Assembly (NCBI GenBank): GCA_910586985.1
Contig: CAJUKK010000011.1
Coordinates: forward strand, 21,548-85,547
Direction of reading: 5' to 3'
Length of the DNA: 64,000 nucleotides
DNA from: an uncultured Christensenellaceae bacterium
Lineage (GTDB): Bacteria > Bacillota > Clostridia > Christensenellales > Borkfalkiaceae
Shown: positions 24,610 to 32,489 of the stretch, in pieces
Layout of the letters: each line of letters opens with the position of its first letter
Position numbering within the stretch: the stretch's first letter is position 1
Notes under the pieces: generated by a model
Told to the model about the DNA's origin: nothing
The model's input: the letters and a program-made list of their open reading frames with translations, nothing else
Database searches by the model: none
Translations under genes and position numbers: made by a program

Positions 24610-25703
24610 AAGAGTTAAAGCATCACACGCCCGAACCGTTAAAGATCGGAGAGTTTTATCCCGAATGTAAAGTATATTCGGACGGCAGCCATTTCTTGGC
24701 GATCCCGCATACGGAGAAACCGTATAAACCACGCCCGAAGAAGAAAGAGGAAGTGATTACGGTAAAGCCGCCGAATGACAACAAACCGCCCGCCGATGAG
24801 AAGCAAATAGAGGACAGCGCACCGCCGATAGACGATGCGCTCTCTCCGCTTGAAAAAATTTCGGTCACGGGCGAGCTACCGCAAGAGGAAGAACAGCCGC
24901 CCGCGAATATCCTGCAAGCGGGCGAGCGGCGCATGACGAAAAAGGAACTGTTCAACGAGCTGTATCAGGAGTACGCTTTTCTGAAAAAGCGTGAGCGGAA
25001 GGAGAAGTTGATCGCCGCTCTGCGCCCGTACTTCAAGACGGACGATGCCACAAAACATTTTGTGGAAAGTAATCTCGAACGCAAGACAAGGAATTTGATT
25101 GCTCGTCGTATCCGTCTGACGCGGAAAGTGAACTTGCAGGACTTCAACTTTTTTGTGACTTTTACGTACAACGGTGCACTCCATACCGAGGAAACGTTTC
25201 GTAAAACGCTGAAAAACTGTTTGAAGCTGTTGAGCAGCCGTAAGGGGTGGAAGTACGTGGGCGTGTGGGAACGCTCGCCCGAAAAGCAGAGATTGCATTT
25301 TCATGGGTTGATCTATATCCCCGAAGGAACGATGCCGGGGGTACTGTTTCAACAGAGGGATTACAGTTTCAAAACGCACAGGATGCAGGAGACGGTGCAG
25401 AACACTTATTTCAATCAGAGGTTCGGGCGTTCGGACTTCGAGAAGATAGACAGCGGGGAGAGCTTGGGGAATGCTATGGGGTATCTCATGAAGTACATCG
25501 AAAAGACGGGCGAAAAGATCGTGTATTCGAGGGGACTGCCGCAATATTTTATTTCGGACGTGATCGAGGAGGACGTGGTGACGACGACGGGGATCGAGGA
25601 TAAAAAGCTGTTGCTGTTCGATAACTTTGGGTGTTGGGACGAAGGGGAATATTTAGGCGCGGTGAGCAAAGCGACGATTGGGCGGATGCGCAAAGCGAAC
25701 TGA
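24606..25703 (+). CDS. HUH-type rolling-circle replication initiator
   Basis: A 365-aa protein that nicks one strand to start rolling-circle replication. The first 150 residues are a Pro/Glu-rich extension followed by a basic helical segment. The catalytic domain shows motif 1 FFVTFTYN (182-189), motif 2 RLHFHGL with the metal-binding His 231 and His 233, and motif 3 YLMKYIEK with candidate nucleophile Tyr 293 or Tyr 297 and Lys 296. No helicase domain is present, as in inovirus and plasmid initiators that use host UvrD-like helicase. It overlaps the Zot-like gene by ATGA and is followed by the structured intergenic region. Confidence 0.82.
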   Translation: MKELKHHTPEPLKIGEFYPECKVYSDGSHFLAIPHTEKPYKPRPKKKEEVITVKPPNDNKPPADEKQIEDSAPPIDDALSPLEKISVTGELPQEEEQPPANILQAGERRMTKKELFNELYQEYAFLKKRERKEKLIAALRPYFKTDDATKHFVESNLERKTRNLIARRIRLTRKVNLQDFNFFVTFTYNGALHTEETFRKTLKNCLKLLSSRKGWKYVGVWERSPEKQRLHFHGLIYIPEGTMPGVLFQQRDYSFKTHRMQETVQNTYFNQRFGRSDFEKIDSGESLGNAMGYLMKYIEKTGEKIVYSRGLPQYFISDVIEEDVVTTTGIEDKKLLLFDNFGCWDEGEYLGAVSKATIGRMRKAN

Positions 25704-25740
25704 AAACGGCGGCATAAAAGTACGGGTAAAAATCGGGAAT

Positions 25741-25903
25741 CTGCGCGACGGTCTCCGCGGGCGTTTCGCCAAGCGGATTAGCGGCGAAGCCCCGCCCGTC
25801 GGCGCACGATTTTCATAATTTTAGCAGTTGTTTCAGTTGAAAGCGCGTGCGCTTGGTTCGGGGCGGCGCAGCCGCCCCGCTTGTATAAACCAAGCGCACG
25901 CGC
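25741..25903. other. Structured intergenic region, candidate origin or packaging signal
   Basis: Two large inverted repeats follow the initiator gene. The first spans about 25741-25808, with GCGCGACGG and CCGTCGGCGC ends and GC-rich inner pairs. The second is exceptional: a perfect 16-bp stem, 25843-25858 with 25888-25903, encloses a perfect 9-bp hairpin (25859-25867 with 25871-25879, loop GCA). Filamentous phages carry a packaging signal and plus/minus origins as hairpins in the intergenic region beside the replication gene. A T-run is absent, so this is not a simple terminator. Confidence 0.65.
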
Positions 25904-25949
25904 AAGTGTCAATACCCCAACTTTTTATAAAAATCGGGAGGAAAAAATC

Positions 25950-26246
25950 ATGAAAACTTTACAGGAAATTCGGGACGAATTGAAGATGATTCGTGAATAT
26001 CATTTTGCGCTATCTTCGGCGGGAAACGGCGCGGAGATTTTAGTGCCGAATGAAATTGCGCGGCTCATGGAGAGTTTTTCCCGCACGGTGAAAGACGCAC
26101 CGAAGCCCGTGCAGCGAGCATATCGCGGATTGTATGAAAGGGGATGCACGCAAAAAGCGTTAGCGGCAGAATGGGGCGTTACGGAAAAGTACGTTCAAAT
26201 TCTCAACAAGCGGTTGCTACTTTTTTTGCAAAGGCAGGGGCAGTAA
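25950..26246 (+). CDS. Sigma-70 region 4-like small HTH protein
   Basis: A 98-aa protein with N-terminal helix LQEIRDELKMIREYHFAL and C-terminal HTH CTQKALAAEWGVTEKYVQIL. It belongs to the same family as 11537-11854 and is much closer to the broken copy at 32743-33038. The ATG at 25950 follows CGGGAGG. It lies just after the structured region and is convergent with a larger sigma-like gene, with a shared terminator between them. It is likely a regulator of mobile-element genes. Confidence 0.7.
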   Translation: MKTLQEIRDELKMIREYHFALSSAGNGAEILVPNEIARLMESFSRTVKDAPKPVQRAYRGLYERGCTQKALAAEWGVTEKYVQILNKRLLLFLQRQGQ

Positions 26247-26248
26247 CC

Positions 26249-26280
26249 GGCATGAAAAAAGGCATGATTTTTCATGCCTT
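26249..26280. terminator. Bidirectional terminator between convergent genes
   Basis: GGCATGAAAAA (26249-26259) pairs perfectly with TTTTTCATGCC (26268-26278). Being A-rich on one side and T-rich on the other, it can terminate both the plus-strand HTH gene and the minus-strand sigma-like gene. Confidence 0.75.
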
Positions 26281-26310
26281 TGACGAAAGCGTTCGGTTGT
26301 TTTATTCGCT

Positions 26311-26937
26311 TTATCCGTAAATAGCGTTATACCTCATCCGCATTTTGATGAAGTATTCGTAGACGGTCGCTTGCGCTCTTTCAAGGATCCTTCCGATTTC
26401 GGGATAACTCAATCCTGCCATTCTGCATTCGAGTGCAACACGCATATTTTCCGTTAGATTCAAGCTCTCTACGATTTTGTCGCATTGCTCATAATCTTGC
26501 TTGAGTTCTTCCTTCATTTCGGTTGTAGGTTCGCTTTTCCGCGTTAATGCTTCAAGGCTGATATTACGGTAGCTGTCGCGTGATTTTCTGCCAATCAACT
26601 TCGTCATCTTTCTGATGCAAGCCATCTGTACGGTGATTTTCTTGCCTTTCTTGGTATAGCCTATTACGTCGATCAAATGCTTTCCGTAGTGTCCACAGAG
26701 ACACAATGCGCATTCCTGCACCAAATCGTAACCGTCGCTTAATACGCGGCTGATATCGTTTTTGTTCAAGATGTCCTTATACAAATCGATGTACGTCTTT
26801 TGCATCTGCGTTCCCATGTAGCCTATGAGATAGCGCGTTTCCGCAAACGCTATGATTTCCGCCATAGCGAATACGTTGTCCGGTGAGATTTCCTCTTTCA
26901 TAACTTCGTAATCGAGGAATGTGCTTTTGTTGTTCAT
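26311..26937 (-). CDS. Sigma-70-like protein, copy A
   Basis: A 208-aa protein with a region-2-like helix set (VLSDGYDLVQECALCLCGHYG), a basic linker (KITVQMACIRKMTKLI) and a C-terminal region-4-type HTH (LSYPEIGRILERAQATVYEY). It lacks a full sigma domain set and resembles the sigma-like proteins carried by Clostridia conjugative and phage elements. The ATG is preceded by CTCGGAGGTATATCC. A second, clearly homologous copy lies at 34301-34954 with the same kind of leader. It probably directs or modulates transcription of an element gene set. Confidence 0.7.
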   Translation of the reverse strand: MNNKSTFLDYEVMKEEISPDNVFAMAEIIAFAETRYLIGYMGTQMQKTYIDLYKDILNKNDISRVLSDGYDLVQECALCLCGHYGKHLIDVIGYTKKGKKITVQMACIRKMTKLIGRKSRDSYRNISLEALTRKSEPTTEMKEELKQDYEQCDKIVESLNLTENMRVALECRMAGLSYPEIGRILERAQATVYEYFIKMRMRYNAIYG

Positions 26938-27200
26938 TTTGGATATACCTCCGAGATTTTAATTTTGCCTTTTCGGCAGGGCAACGAAGGCATAGGACTT
27001 CATTCGGGATTAAGTTGTTGTTTGTCTTGTTCCCGAAGTCAACGGTAGCAAAGATTATGTGATGCGGGAAAGGGAAGTGAGCCTACCACCAAAAAATTGC
27101 ATAAAAAGAAAAAACACCGAACGTAAAAGTTCGGTGATGAAATACAGGAAGTTCGGTTACAAGTTCAAAGCAATTTTTTGCCCGTTGACTTCGGGGAAGG
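26938..27200 (-). promoter_or_regulatory. Structured leader upstream of sigma-like copy A
   Basis: Four nested or serial stems are visible. The outer stem is 14 bp (27032-27045 with 27182-27195) and the second 11 bp (27090-27100 with 27170-27180). An 8-bp hairpin CACCGAAC/GTTCGGTG (27115-27122 with 27129-27136) is followed on the minus strand by TTTTTTC, like a terminator. A small TGCC-GGCA hairpin sits next to the RBS. All except details recur at 35018-35210 with a compensatory base-pair change. It may be an attenuator-type RNA leader or a mobile palindromic element. No known riboswitch class is recognised. Confidence 0.55.
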
Positions 27201-27421
27201 ACTATGCAACGATAAGCCCAACGAAAAGGAAAAATTTCGTTATTATCTATCTTTATGAAATGATTTATAGCGTTACAATTTATTTATTGTAACTCAACAG
27301 TTGAAACGTACTGAATTAAAAATGATTGGAATCTAATAAATTTGAATAGGCAAAACGAAAAATTTTTGGGTGGATAAAGTATAATTTTGAGAAGAAAATT
27401 ATCAAAACAAATCAAAATTGA

Positions 27422-27473
27422 TTTACAATGCTAATTCAAAATGATACAATATTATATGTTATAGGACATATAA
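27422..27473 (+). promoter_or_regulatory. Promoter and operator of the XRE gene
   Basis: TTTACA (27422-27427), a 17-bp spacer and TACAAT (27445-27450) form a sigma-A type promoter. Directly after the -10 box is a perfect palindrome TTATATGT / ACATATAA (27452-27459 with 27466-27473), overlapping the expected transcription start. This suggests autorepression by the XRE protein encoded next. The preceding AT-rich stretch from 27200 shows no gene. Confidence 0.65.
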
Positions 27474-27493
27474 CAATAAAAAGGAGGAATTTA

Positions 27494-27892
27494 ATGGCAA
27501 AGAAACAATTTGACATTCAAGGCGATGTTAAACGATCTTTGGGCGATTTGATTTGTCGTTTGCGTAAAGCAAAAGATTTGTCGCTTCGTCAATTTGCCAA
27601 AGCGATTGGTCTTCCTCCTTCAAACGTAACTTATATTGAAAAAGGGGTTAATGTGCCGTCTCCAGAAGTTTATTCAAATATTATTAAAGTACTAATTCCA
27701 CCAGACAAAGAGCATCAAAAGATGGATATGTATTATTGTTCGATAAGGAATATCCCTCCTCCTGATGTGTGTGAAATATTATTGAATACGCCCGAACTTA
27801 GAGATAAACTTCGGCTTTTAGAAAATGTACAGTTATCTTCTAACCAATTGGAACTAATAGGAGCATTATTTGCAACATTCAAGTCAAGATAA
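27494..27892 (+). CDS. XRE family HTH transcriptional regulator
   Basis: A 132-aa regulator. Residues about 12-70 form the Cro/C1 HTH: LGDLICRLRKAKDLSLRQFA, KAIGLPPSNVTYIEKG and VPSPEVYSNIIKVL. The C-terminal part is helical and may dimerise. The start at 27494 has AAAAAGGAGGAATTTA; a longer frame starting at 27428 runs through the promoter and is rejected. It is placed as first gene before the ASCH-PIN-GNAT fusion and ASCH genes, with palindromes at both their promoters. That is the usual layout of an autoregulated toxin-antitoxin or defence operon. Confidence 0.85.
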   Translation: MAKKQFDIQGDVKRSLGDLICRLRKAKDLSLRQFAKAIGLPPSNVTYIEKGVNVPSPEVYSNIIKVLIPPDKEHQKMDMYYCSIRNIPPPDVCEILLNTPELRDKLRLLENVQLSSNQLELIGALFATFKSR

Positions 27893-27901
27893 TTTTTATA
27901 T

Positions 27902-27940
27902 ATGACAATAATTGTCATGTTATATATGATAAAATATAAA
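27902..27940 (+). promoter_or_regulatory. Promoter with operator for the ASCH-PIN-GNAT gene
   Basis: TTGTCA (27912-27917), a 17-bp spacer and TATAAA (27935-27940) make a near-consensus promoter. A 17-base palindrome with arms ATGACAAT and ATTGTCAT (27902-27918) covers the -35 box. The downstream genes therefore have their own promoter, probably repressed by the XRE protein. The ATG of the fusion gene is 14 bp past the -10. Confidence 0.65.
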
Positions 27941-27954
27941 CGAAGGAAGGGAAT

Positions 27955-29808
27955 ATGAAAACATATTATTTAAAAGTTAGAGATAAGTTTGTATGTTCTG
28001 TACAACAAGGTATAAAGGAACATGAATATCGTTTAGCTTCTCCCGAAAGAATGCGTATAAGAGTTGGGGATACGCTTGTTTTAGTATCTAATCAAGATAA
28101 AAATAAATATATTAGGACAACCGTAAAAAAGATAAAAGTGTATAGTGGTTGGAAAGAGGCATTAGAAGAAAATTGGGAACAAGATTTTAAGGCTATCTTT
28201 TCATCATTGGAGGAAGCTTTAAAAGAGTGCTATAAATTTTATCCTAAAAAAGATGTGGATGCTTACGGAATAGTTTCTTTTGAAATAGCACCATTAAAGA
28301 TTGATTATTGCAGGGCATCGGTTCTTTTAGATACTAATATTATTATAAGAAGAGAAAGCAGTAATAATGTTTCCTTTGAGATATCAAAATTATTTAATTG
28401 GTTTGATAAAAAATCGGTTAAGAAATACATTCATCAAATAAGTAGGCAAGAGGTGTCAACTTATGGGGACGAAAAAGCAAAGAAAATAATTTTAACCAAG
28501 TTGGACTCTTATGAGGTTTTACCTAATTTTTCGATAGAAACGGATGAATATTTTGACCATGTTGTTTCTCGATATGCACAAGATAAAAATAGTATAAATG
28601 ATAATAATTTGTTGCGTGAGGTATACAACGGCAATATAGATATTCTTTTGACGGATGACGCGGTAATGTTGCAAAAAGCACAAGAATTGTATATACGTGA
28701 TTTAGTAATTACTTCCGCGGAACTATTGTTGTATTTTGAAACTGAATATCCGCAAAATTTAGAGTACAAAATGTTGGCGGTAAAATTAAAATGTTTTGAA
28801 GATGTTGATTTGAACAATACTTTTTTTGATAGTTTACGCGAGGATTATGGGGGAAAGGATTTCGATGATTGGTTTAAACGTAAAGGCAAAGAAAAAGCCT
28901 ATGTGTTTGAAGATCAAAATGGATTAAAAGGATTCTTATATGTAAAGACGGAAATGCCTGATGAGCCGGATTATTTAAAAGTAACGCCAATTTTGTCTCC
29001 TAAAAAAAGACTTAAAATAGGAACATTTAAAATAAATAAATCTGGGTTTAAGCTGGGTGAGCGTTTTCTGAAAATCATTTTTGATAATGCAAGAGTCCGT
29101 AAAGTTGATGAAATTTACGTAACTTTATTTGAAAATAAGCGAGAGGAGGTGCGTTTTCTAAAAAGATATTTAGAACCATGGGGTTTTAAATTATATGGAT
29201 TGAACAATAGCGGGGAACTAGTTCTCGTTAAGTCAATGTCTGAATATGATGAGGATAATGATCCCAAATTTAATTTTCCCGTAATTCATCAAAGTCCAAA
29301 GTATCGTTTTTTGCCCATATCGCACGAATATCATACTGATTTATTTCCAGATATGATTTTAAAAAATGAAGATATGCATCTTTATGAAGATAATGTTACC
29401 CATAGGTATGCGATTGAAAAAATATATTTAACGGGAGCAAGTGTCAAAGGAACAAAGCCAGGAGATATTCTTTTGATTTATCGGATGGGAGAATCCAGTT
29501 ATAAAAATTATTCGTCGGTTGTATCCGGAATTGCAATAGTGCAAGAAATCATTCCGACGAAAAATGTTGAAGATTGTATTCTTAAATGTAAAGATCGTTC
29601 AATATTTAGCGAAGATCAAATAAGGAAAATATATTTTCGTTATTCAACTATTGTCAAGTTATTAGATTATGTTCCATTTAAACATAAGGTTACCTTGAAT
29701 GAGCTAAGAAAAAATGGAATTATAGGTCAATGCTCAGGTCCAAGATCTTTTGATTTATTAAAGAAAGAACAATTTGAAACGATATATAAATTGGGAATGG
29801 AGGATTAA
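27955..29808 (+). CDS. Multidomain ASCH-PIN-GNAT-EVE/ASCH-like fusion protein
   Basis: A 617-aa soluble protein with at least three recognisable parts. The N-terminal 110 residues look like an ASCH/PUA-like RNA-binding fold (KTYYLKVRDKFVCSVQQGIK, then VGDTLVLV). Residues 120-260 carry PIN nuclease features: LLDTNIII with Asp 126, then a central NDNNLL and a distal ILLTDDAVM. Residues about 295-405 resemble a GNAT acetyltransferase (GLKGFLYV, FKLGERFLKIIF, LEPWGFKLYG). The last 180 residues again look PUA/EVE-like (GTKPGDILLIYRMG, SVVSGIAIVQEI). RNA recognition, cleavage and acyl transfer in one chain suggest an RNA- or nucleotide-modification effector. The biological target is unknown. Confidence 0.7.
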   Translation: MKTYYLKVRDKFVCSVQQGIKEHEYRLASPERMRIRVGDTLVLVSNQDKNKYIRTTVKKIKVYSGWKEALEENWEQDFKAIFSSLEEALKECYKFYPKKDVDAYGIVSFEIAPLKIDYCRASVLLDTNIIIRRESSNNVSFEISKLFNWFDKKSVKKYIHQISRQEVSTYGDEKAKKIILTKLDSYEVLPNFSIETDEYFDHVVSRYAQDKNSINDNNLLREVYNGNIDILLTDDAVMLQKAQELYIRDLVITSAELLLYFETEYPQNLEYKMLAVKLKCFEDVDLNNTFFDSLREDYGGKDFDDWFKRKGKEKAYVFEDQNGLKGFLYVKTEMPDEPDYLKVTPILSPKKRLKIGTFKINKSGFKLGERFLKIIFDNARVRKVDEIYVTLFENKREEVRFLKRYLEPWGFKLYGLNNSGELVLVKSMSEYDEDNDPKFNFPVIHQSPKYRFLPISHEYHTDLFPDMILKNEDMHLYEDNVTHRYAIEKIYLTGASVKGTKPGDILLIYRMGESSYKNYSSVVSGIAIVQEIIPTKNVEDCILKCKDRSIFSEDQIRKIYFRYSTIVKLLDYVPFKHKVTLNELRKNGIIGQCSGPRSFDLLKKEQFETIYKLGMED

Positions 29809-29811
29809 AAA

Positions 29812-30183
29812 ATGAAAAAGAAAATATTAATATCAATTAACCCAAAGCATGTGGATAACATAATAAAAGGCATTAAGAAGTATGAGTATCGTAAAATCGC
29901 AGCGAAACAAGATATTTCTTCTATCATTATATACGAGACTACGCCCATTAAGAGAGTAGTCGCGGAGGCAGAGATTATAGATGTATTGGAATTTCCACCG
30001 GAAGAATTATGGGAGATAACCAAACAAGAATCAGGTATTAGCAAAAAATTTTTTGATCAGTATTTTAAAAATCGCGACCTTGCCTATGCATATAAATTAG
30101 GCGAGATTAAAGTTTATGATGAGCCGAGATTGCTAATTGAATTTGGAATTAAGGTCGCGCCGCAGTCATTTGTTTATCTTTGA
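29812..30183 (+). CDS. ASCH domain protein
   Basis: A 123-aa protein that is essentially one ASCH domain: ILISINPKHVDNIIKGIKKYEYRK opens it, the middle has IIIYETTPIKRVVAEAEI, and the end YKLGEIKVYDEP is typical. ASCH domains bind RNA or modified nucleosides, and some have amidohydrolase activity. It starts 3 bp after the fusion gene, so it is cotranslated and probably works with it, for example as antitoxin, cofactor or second recognition subunit. It is followed by an IS remnant. Confidence 0.8.
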   Translation: MKKKILISINPKHVDNIIKGIKKYEYRKIAAKQDISSIIIYETTPIKRVVAEAEIIDVLEFPPEELWEITKQESGISKKFFDQYFKNRDLAYAYKLGEIKVYDEPRLLIEFGIKVAPQSFVYL

Positions 30184-30192
30184 TAATTGGAA

Positions 30193-30720
30193 GTGAATAA
30201 GGGTATCAATTTGAACCATTTGTGTTCAAACTGATACCCTATCTGTTTGCAATAATGGATTTTAGAACTGATTTGTAGGGAAAATTGCCTTAGTTCAGTG
30301 CTATTTTGTACTTTTTATTAAGATTCGAAAATTAGACAGAATCAGTTAAAAATGTAACTCAAAATTCGCCAAGTCCGAACTTTCTTGTACAGCGTCATTT
30401 GGTTGATATTTATAATACAGTTCCTCGAATTTGATTGGTGTGTCATATATCTTAGAAACGAGTGCGGGCGCTCGCCGTTATATCTTGCTATATACCTTGA
30501 TACGCAATGAACGGACGCTGAATAGCCTACTCTCGTGCATGATATCCGCAACAGTTTTTTCGGATATCGCATAGCCGCGATCTTTCATGATTGTGGTAAT
30601 TTTACTCGATTTATATGTCTTGCGGTTGTTGTGGAAAATTTCTTCAATAATCGGATTTAATTCAGCCTTTCATTTCGCATAGAACATAGCGCTAACTAAA
30701 TCGTGCTTTTTATTTTTTGT
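30193..30720 (-). mobile_element. Remnant of an IS3-family element, copy A
   Basis: The minus strand encodes the start of an IS3 OrfB (PIIEEIFHNNRKTYKSSK then ITTIMKDRGYAISEKTV) in one frame. Almost immediately after comes the end (RYIARYNGERPHSFLRYMT) in a broken frame, so most of the DDE catalytic core is deleted. The left end holds a long two-part hairpin (30200-30240) with arms AGGGTATCA/TGATACCCT and TTTGAAC/GTTCAAA. A related decayed copy lies at 35797-36110. It is inactive. Confidence 0.7.
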
Positions 30721-30743
30721 GGTGACTTAATTAGATTATTAAT

Positions 30744-32282
30744 TTAAACTATTTTCTTTGCGATTGCATCAAGATTGGCTTGTATTCTTTGTACATTAAA
30801 TTCATCACCTATCTTGCTAAATATTTGCATTGCCTTTGAATAATCAATTTTTGATTCTAAAAAATTGCCTTGTAGTTCTTCTACATAACCTAGACCCCAA
30901 TATGCAGTGGCTTCAAGTTCGATGTTTAATCCCTTAGACCGTTTTTGTAAAAATTTATAAATATCTATAGCTTTATTGATTATATTCTCGTCCTTTAAAT
31001 CACTTTGGGAGATTGTTCCACTAAGTATAGAGGCATAATTAGCTAATGCGTTTAGGTAAAAAATATAGTCATTTGACTTTTCTAAACCGTCAACGCATTT
31101 TTTTGCCAAATCAATGGACTTGTCAAATTCTCTTGTAAAGTAAAGTGCCGAGGATAGATAATACATTATTTCAAAATCTTCTTCGTTACTTTGGGTGATT
31201 CTTTCATTACAAAGATCAACTACTTCAGTGTATGCCTGTAACCTATAAAGAGCTTTGATTGCTTGTCGCATTGTTAAAGCATTTTCATCGTAAAATTTAA
31301 TTTTCTCATATATTGAATAAGTGTACAATATATGATTAATGAGAATTTGCTTGTCATAAATTGTTGGATAATTTTCTGTTATATATTGATGTATTGTATA
31401 GTTGTTTTTACTTTCGCCTTCTTTTAGGCTAAAGCCTAAACGCTCTCCCCATATTGATAATAAAGGAATCAAAAGACCATTAAAATAATCCAAATCATGA
31501 AATTTTTTTAGGCGAAGAACGTTTTGATTTTGAATTTCATTACTTTGTTTTGGGATTGGATCCGATACATCATAATTTAACCATATGATTTTGCGAACTT
31601 TGGCAACTTCTAAAAGTGGAACAATGTCAAAGTCGTCCGAGCACGAGTATCCCATGACAATAAGGACTTTGCCCTTTAATATATCTAGTAAAGTTTGTCT
31701 CCAATGGGGTAGAAAGAAAAAACCATCATTCGTTTTCGCTAATGATGTTAGAGTAATCACTAATTCTTGTTTATCTTTATTAAGCAATGGGTGGCTACCA
31801 TGTACTTTTAAAAGAGTCCCTGTAATATTATCAATAGTTAATTCTAAATCATCACCTTTATATATGATTCGTTTGTTAACAGTATTGGCGGTGAACCATT
31901 CTAAATCCGAATTTTCAATGCAATTATCAAAATTAGTAGTGATAACATTCGCTCCCTGTTTTATTGCATAGGATAAAAAAGAATGCACTTTGTTATACGA
32001 TTTAGATGCAAATATGTCACCTATTTTTAATGTTGCATCGCTGTATTTTCTTATTTCATCAATTAAGCCCTCAAAACGGACATTCATGTGTGAAATTCTA
32101 TCATTAACTTTCCGAACAGCTTCCTCATCGGCTTTACATTCTTGAAGTGTGGTAAAAATGAAATTGTTAACCGAGGGAAGCATTGAAGGAGCCGAGACGG
32201 AAATCCCGGCACCGCATAGAAAAACCAGTTCGTTGAATGGCAAATCAAGAATTTCGCTAATTTTGTAATTAGATTTCATCAT
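30744..32282 (-). CDS. SIR2 domain protein with C-terminal TPR repeats
   Basis: A 512-aa protein likely acting as an antiphage NADase. The SIR2 fold is clear: FLCGAGISVSAPS (GAG at residues 24-26), VITTNFDNCIE around 115-125 (catalytic Asn-Phe-Asp type), LLKVHGSHPLL, and GKVLIVMGYSCSDDFD. From about residue 300 the protein is helical with TPR-like units (YYLSSALYFTREFDKSIDLAK, YWGLGYVEELQGNFLESKIDY). SIR2 proteins with repeat C termini sense phage proteins and deplete NAD in several known systems (DSR, Thoeris ThsA). Here no partner gene is adjacent, so it may be a single-gene system. Confidence 0.82.
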   Translation of the reverse strand: MMKSNYKISEILDLPFNELVFLCGAGISVSAPSMLPSVNNFIFTTLQECKADEEAVRKVNDRISHMNVRFEGLIDEIRKYSDATLKIGDIFASKSYNKVHSFLSYAIKQGANVITTNFDNCIENSDLEWFTANTVNKRIIYKGDDLELTIDNITGTLLKVHGSHPLLNKDKQELVITLTSLAKTNDGFFFLPHWRQTLLDILKGKVLIVMGYSCSDDFDIVPLLEVAKVRKIIWLNYDVSDPIPKQSNEIQNQNVLRLKKFHDLDYFNGLLIPLLSIWGERLGFSLKEGESKNNYTIHQYITENYPTIYDKQILINHILYTYSIYEKIKFYDENALTMRQAIKALYRLQAYTEVVDLCNERITQSNEEDFEIMYYLSSALYFTREFDKSIDLAKKCVDGLEKSNDYIFYLNALANYASILSGTISQSDLKDENIINKAIDIYKFLQKRSKGLNIELEATAYWGLGYVEELQGNFLESKIDYSKAMQIFSKIGDEFNVQRIQANLDAIAKKIV

Positions 32283-32489
32283 ATTAATATAGTTTTAGAA
32301 GTTGCGCCTCAATTTAAATTTTGTATAGGGAATTATTATCAAAAAGATATTTGATTTGTTAAATCAAATTCACTTTCAGCCCATAAATGACTTTTTTATT
32401 ATAGCAAAAATAATCTTTTTAATCAATGTTTAATCTAAAAAAGAAAAAACATTTTATAACCTTTAAGGAAAAATCTTCAGGAGAGGAGT

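Larger units (their letters stand above)
11199..25949 (+). mobile_element. Candidate inovirus-like (filamentous phage) prophage
   Basis: A run of genes absent from normal chromosome backbone lies between the GH1 gene and the AT-rich accessory island. The diagnostic parts are a Zot-like membrane ATPase (22492-24609) overlapping an HUH rolling-circle initiator (24606-25703), a 35-aa single-span peptide, and a small OB-size protein ahead of a terminator. Several membrane-anchored secreted proteins and an intergenic region with two large hairpins complete the set. This order and composition are typical of inoviruses. No integrase was found, so Xer-mediated or passive integration is possible. The exact ends are not determined; both limits are approximate and the left regulatory genes may be neighbours and not element genes. 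Confidence 0.65.

Noticed and set aside
11199..25949. Reading the element as an integrative conjugative element
   Set aside because: There is no relaxase of MOB type, no VirB4/T4SS gene set and no integrase; the HUH protein and Zot-pattern ATPase fit a filamentous phage better.
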